Below, piece by piece: positions 6,803-7,226 of a stretch of DNA of 7,226 nucleotides (positions within the stretch are counted from its first letter, which is position 1; each line of letters opens with the position of its first letter). The stretch is from Desulfotignum sp. (lineage in GTDB: Bacteria; Desulfobacterota; Desulfobacteria; Desulfobacterales; Desulfobacteraceae). Both the position numbers and the translations under genes were made by a program. The notes beneath the pieces are model-generated. The model saw only the letters and a list, made by a program, of their open reading frames with translations, was not told the origin of the DNA and did not search any database. The stretch spans positions 1-7,226 of the forward strand of contig JAABRW010000426.1 of the NCBI GenBank assembly GCA_011390695.1. Reading direction: 5' to 3'.

Positions 6803-7226
6803 CTATTTGTTGTATATCCGGGTACCGATATCTTCTCCCATAACCGCCCTGCGGATATTGTCCTTCTTATGGAGATCAAACACCTGGAGGGGCAGGTCAT
6901 GCTCCATGGCAAGGGAGATGGCTGTCATATCCATGACATGAAGCTGTTTTTCAATCACCCGCATATAGGACAATTCATCAAACATCACTGCTTCTTCATG
7001 CACCACCGGGTCTTTGTCGTAGACCCCGTCCACCTGGGTTGCCTTGAACAGAATCTGGGCCCGGATTTCATGGGCCCGGAGCACAGCTGCCGTATCTGTT
7101 GTAAAATACGGATTTCCCGTGCCAGCGGCAAAAATCACCACCCGGCCTTTTTCAAGGTGGCGGATGGCTTTTCTCCGGATAAAGGGTTCGGCAATCTGGT
7201 CCATGCGTATGGCAGACTGCACCCGG
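6803..7226 (-). CDS. pyrH: UMP kinase (3' part; N-terminus beyond window)
   Basis: Bacterial UMP kinase phosphorylates UMP to UDP with ATP. It acts as a hexamer of the amino-acid-kinase fold, usually activated by GTP and inhibited by UTP. The window contains the C-terminal 140 residues of a protein normally about 240 aa long; the N-terminal phosphate-binding part lies beyond the right edge. Recognisable pieces are [11 protein letters not shown], the acceptor/nucleotide segment [28 protein letters not shown], the [12 protein letters not shown] helix and the closing DIGTRIYNK before a TAG stop. This matches the bacterial PyrH family and differs from the eukaryotic UMP/CMP kinases. In many bacteria the gene follows rpsB and tsf, which would be expected off the right edge. 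It is the first gene seen of the minus-strand unit and is separated from frr by 137 nt. Confidence 0.96.
   Translation of the reverse strand, partial: RVQSAIRMDQIAEPFIRRKAIRHLEKGRVVIFAAGTGNPYFTTDTAAVLRAHEIRAQILFKATQVDGVYDKDPVVHEEAVMFDELSYMRVIEKQLHVMDMTAISLAMEHDLPLQVFDLHKKDNIRRAVMGEDIGTRIYNK

Noticed and set aside
6012..6941. Plus-strand open frame of 309 codons spanning uppS, frr, the gap and the pyrH end
   Set aside because: It lies antisense to three clear genes and runs through the repeat region. It has no family motif or ribosome site supporting it.
1..7226. A novel defence, mobile or biosynthetic system
   Set aside because: All coding space is accounted for by seven well-known housekeeping genes. 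No accessory gene, transposase, CRISPR array or phage-like gene is visible.

Overview
The window is a compact, entirely minus-strand block of bacterial housekeeping genes. Read 5' to 3' on the minus strand (right to left here), the order is pyrH (3' part), frr, uppS, cdsA, dxr, rseP, purL (5' part). All were identified by translating the minus strand and recognising family motifs. Every gene is intact except the two cut by the window edges. I see no tRNA, rRNA, CRISPR array, transposase, phage or defence gene.

The organism is most likely a Gram-negative bacterium of the former Deltaproteobacteria (Desulfobacterota), possibly Desulfobacteraceae-like. This is inferred from three things: the pyrH-frr-uppS-cdsA-dxr-rseP order, the short single-PDZ RseP, and an FGAM synthase with a PurS-like N-terminal domain fused to PurL and the variant motif ETHNSPSN. 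Base composition looks moderate, and the taxon was not tested by any search.

Layout: 6803-7226 holds the C-terminal 140 residues of UMP kinase. 6666-6802 is the only sizeable non-coding gap (137 nt), and it carries two repeat-like inverted repeats. 6108-6665 is ribosome recycling factor. uppS (5348-6151), cdsA (4566-5381) and dxr (3421-4569) overlap one another in series. rseP (2335-3405) follows dxr after 15 nt. purL begins one base after the rseP stop and runs off the left edge.

The genes form one apparent transcription unit. It links pyrimidine nucleotide supply (UMP kinase), ribosome recycling, isoprenoid precursor synthesis (Dxr), the undecaprenyl carrier (UppS), phospholipid precursors (CdsA) and envelope stress proteolysis (RseP). 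Purine synthesis (PurL) is attached at the downstream end.

No novel system is evident. The part most worth a second look is the pyrH-frr gap. There a GGGGTC/GACCCC palindrome with a tandem 15-bp duplication ends directly at the frr ribosome binding site, next to a second, longer stem-loop.
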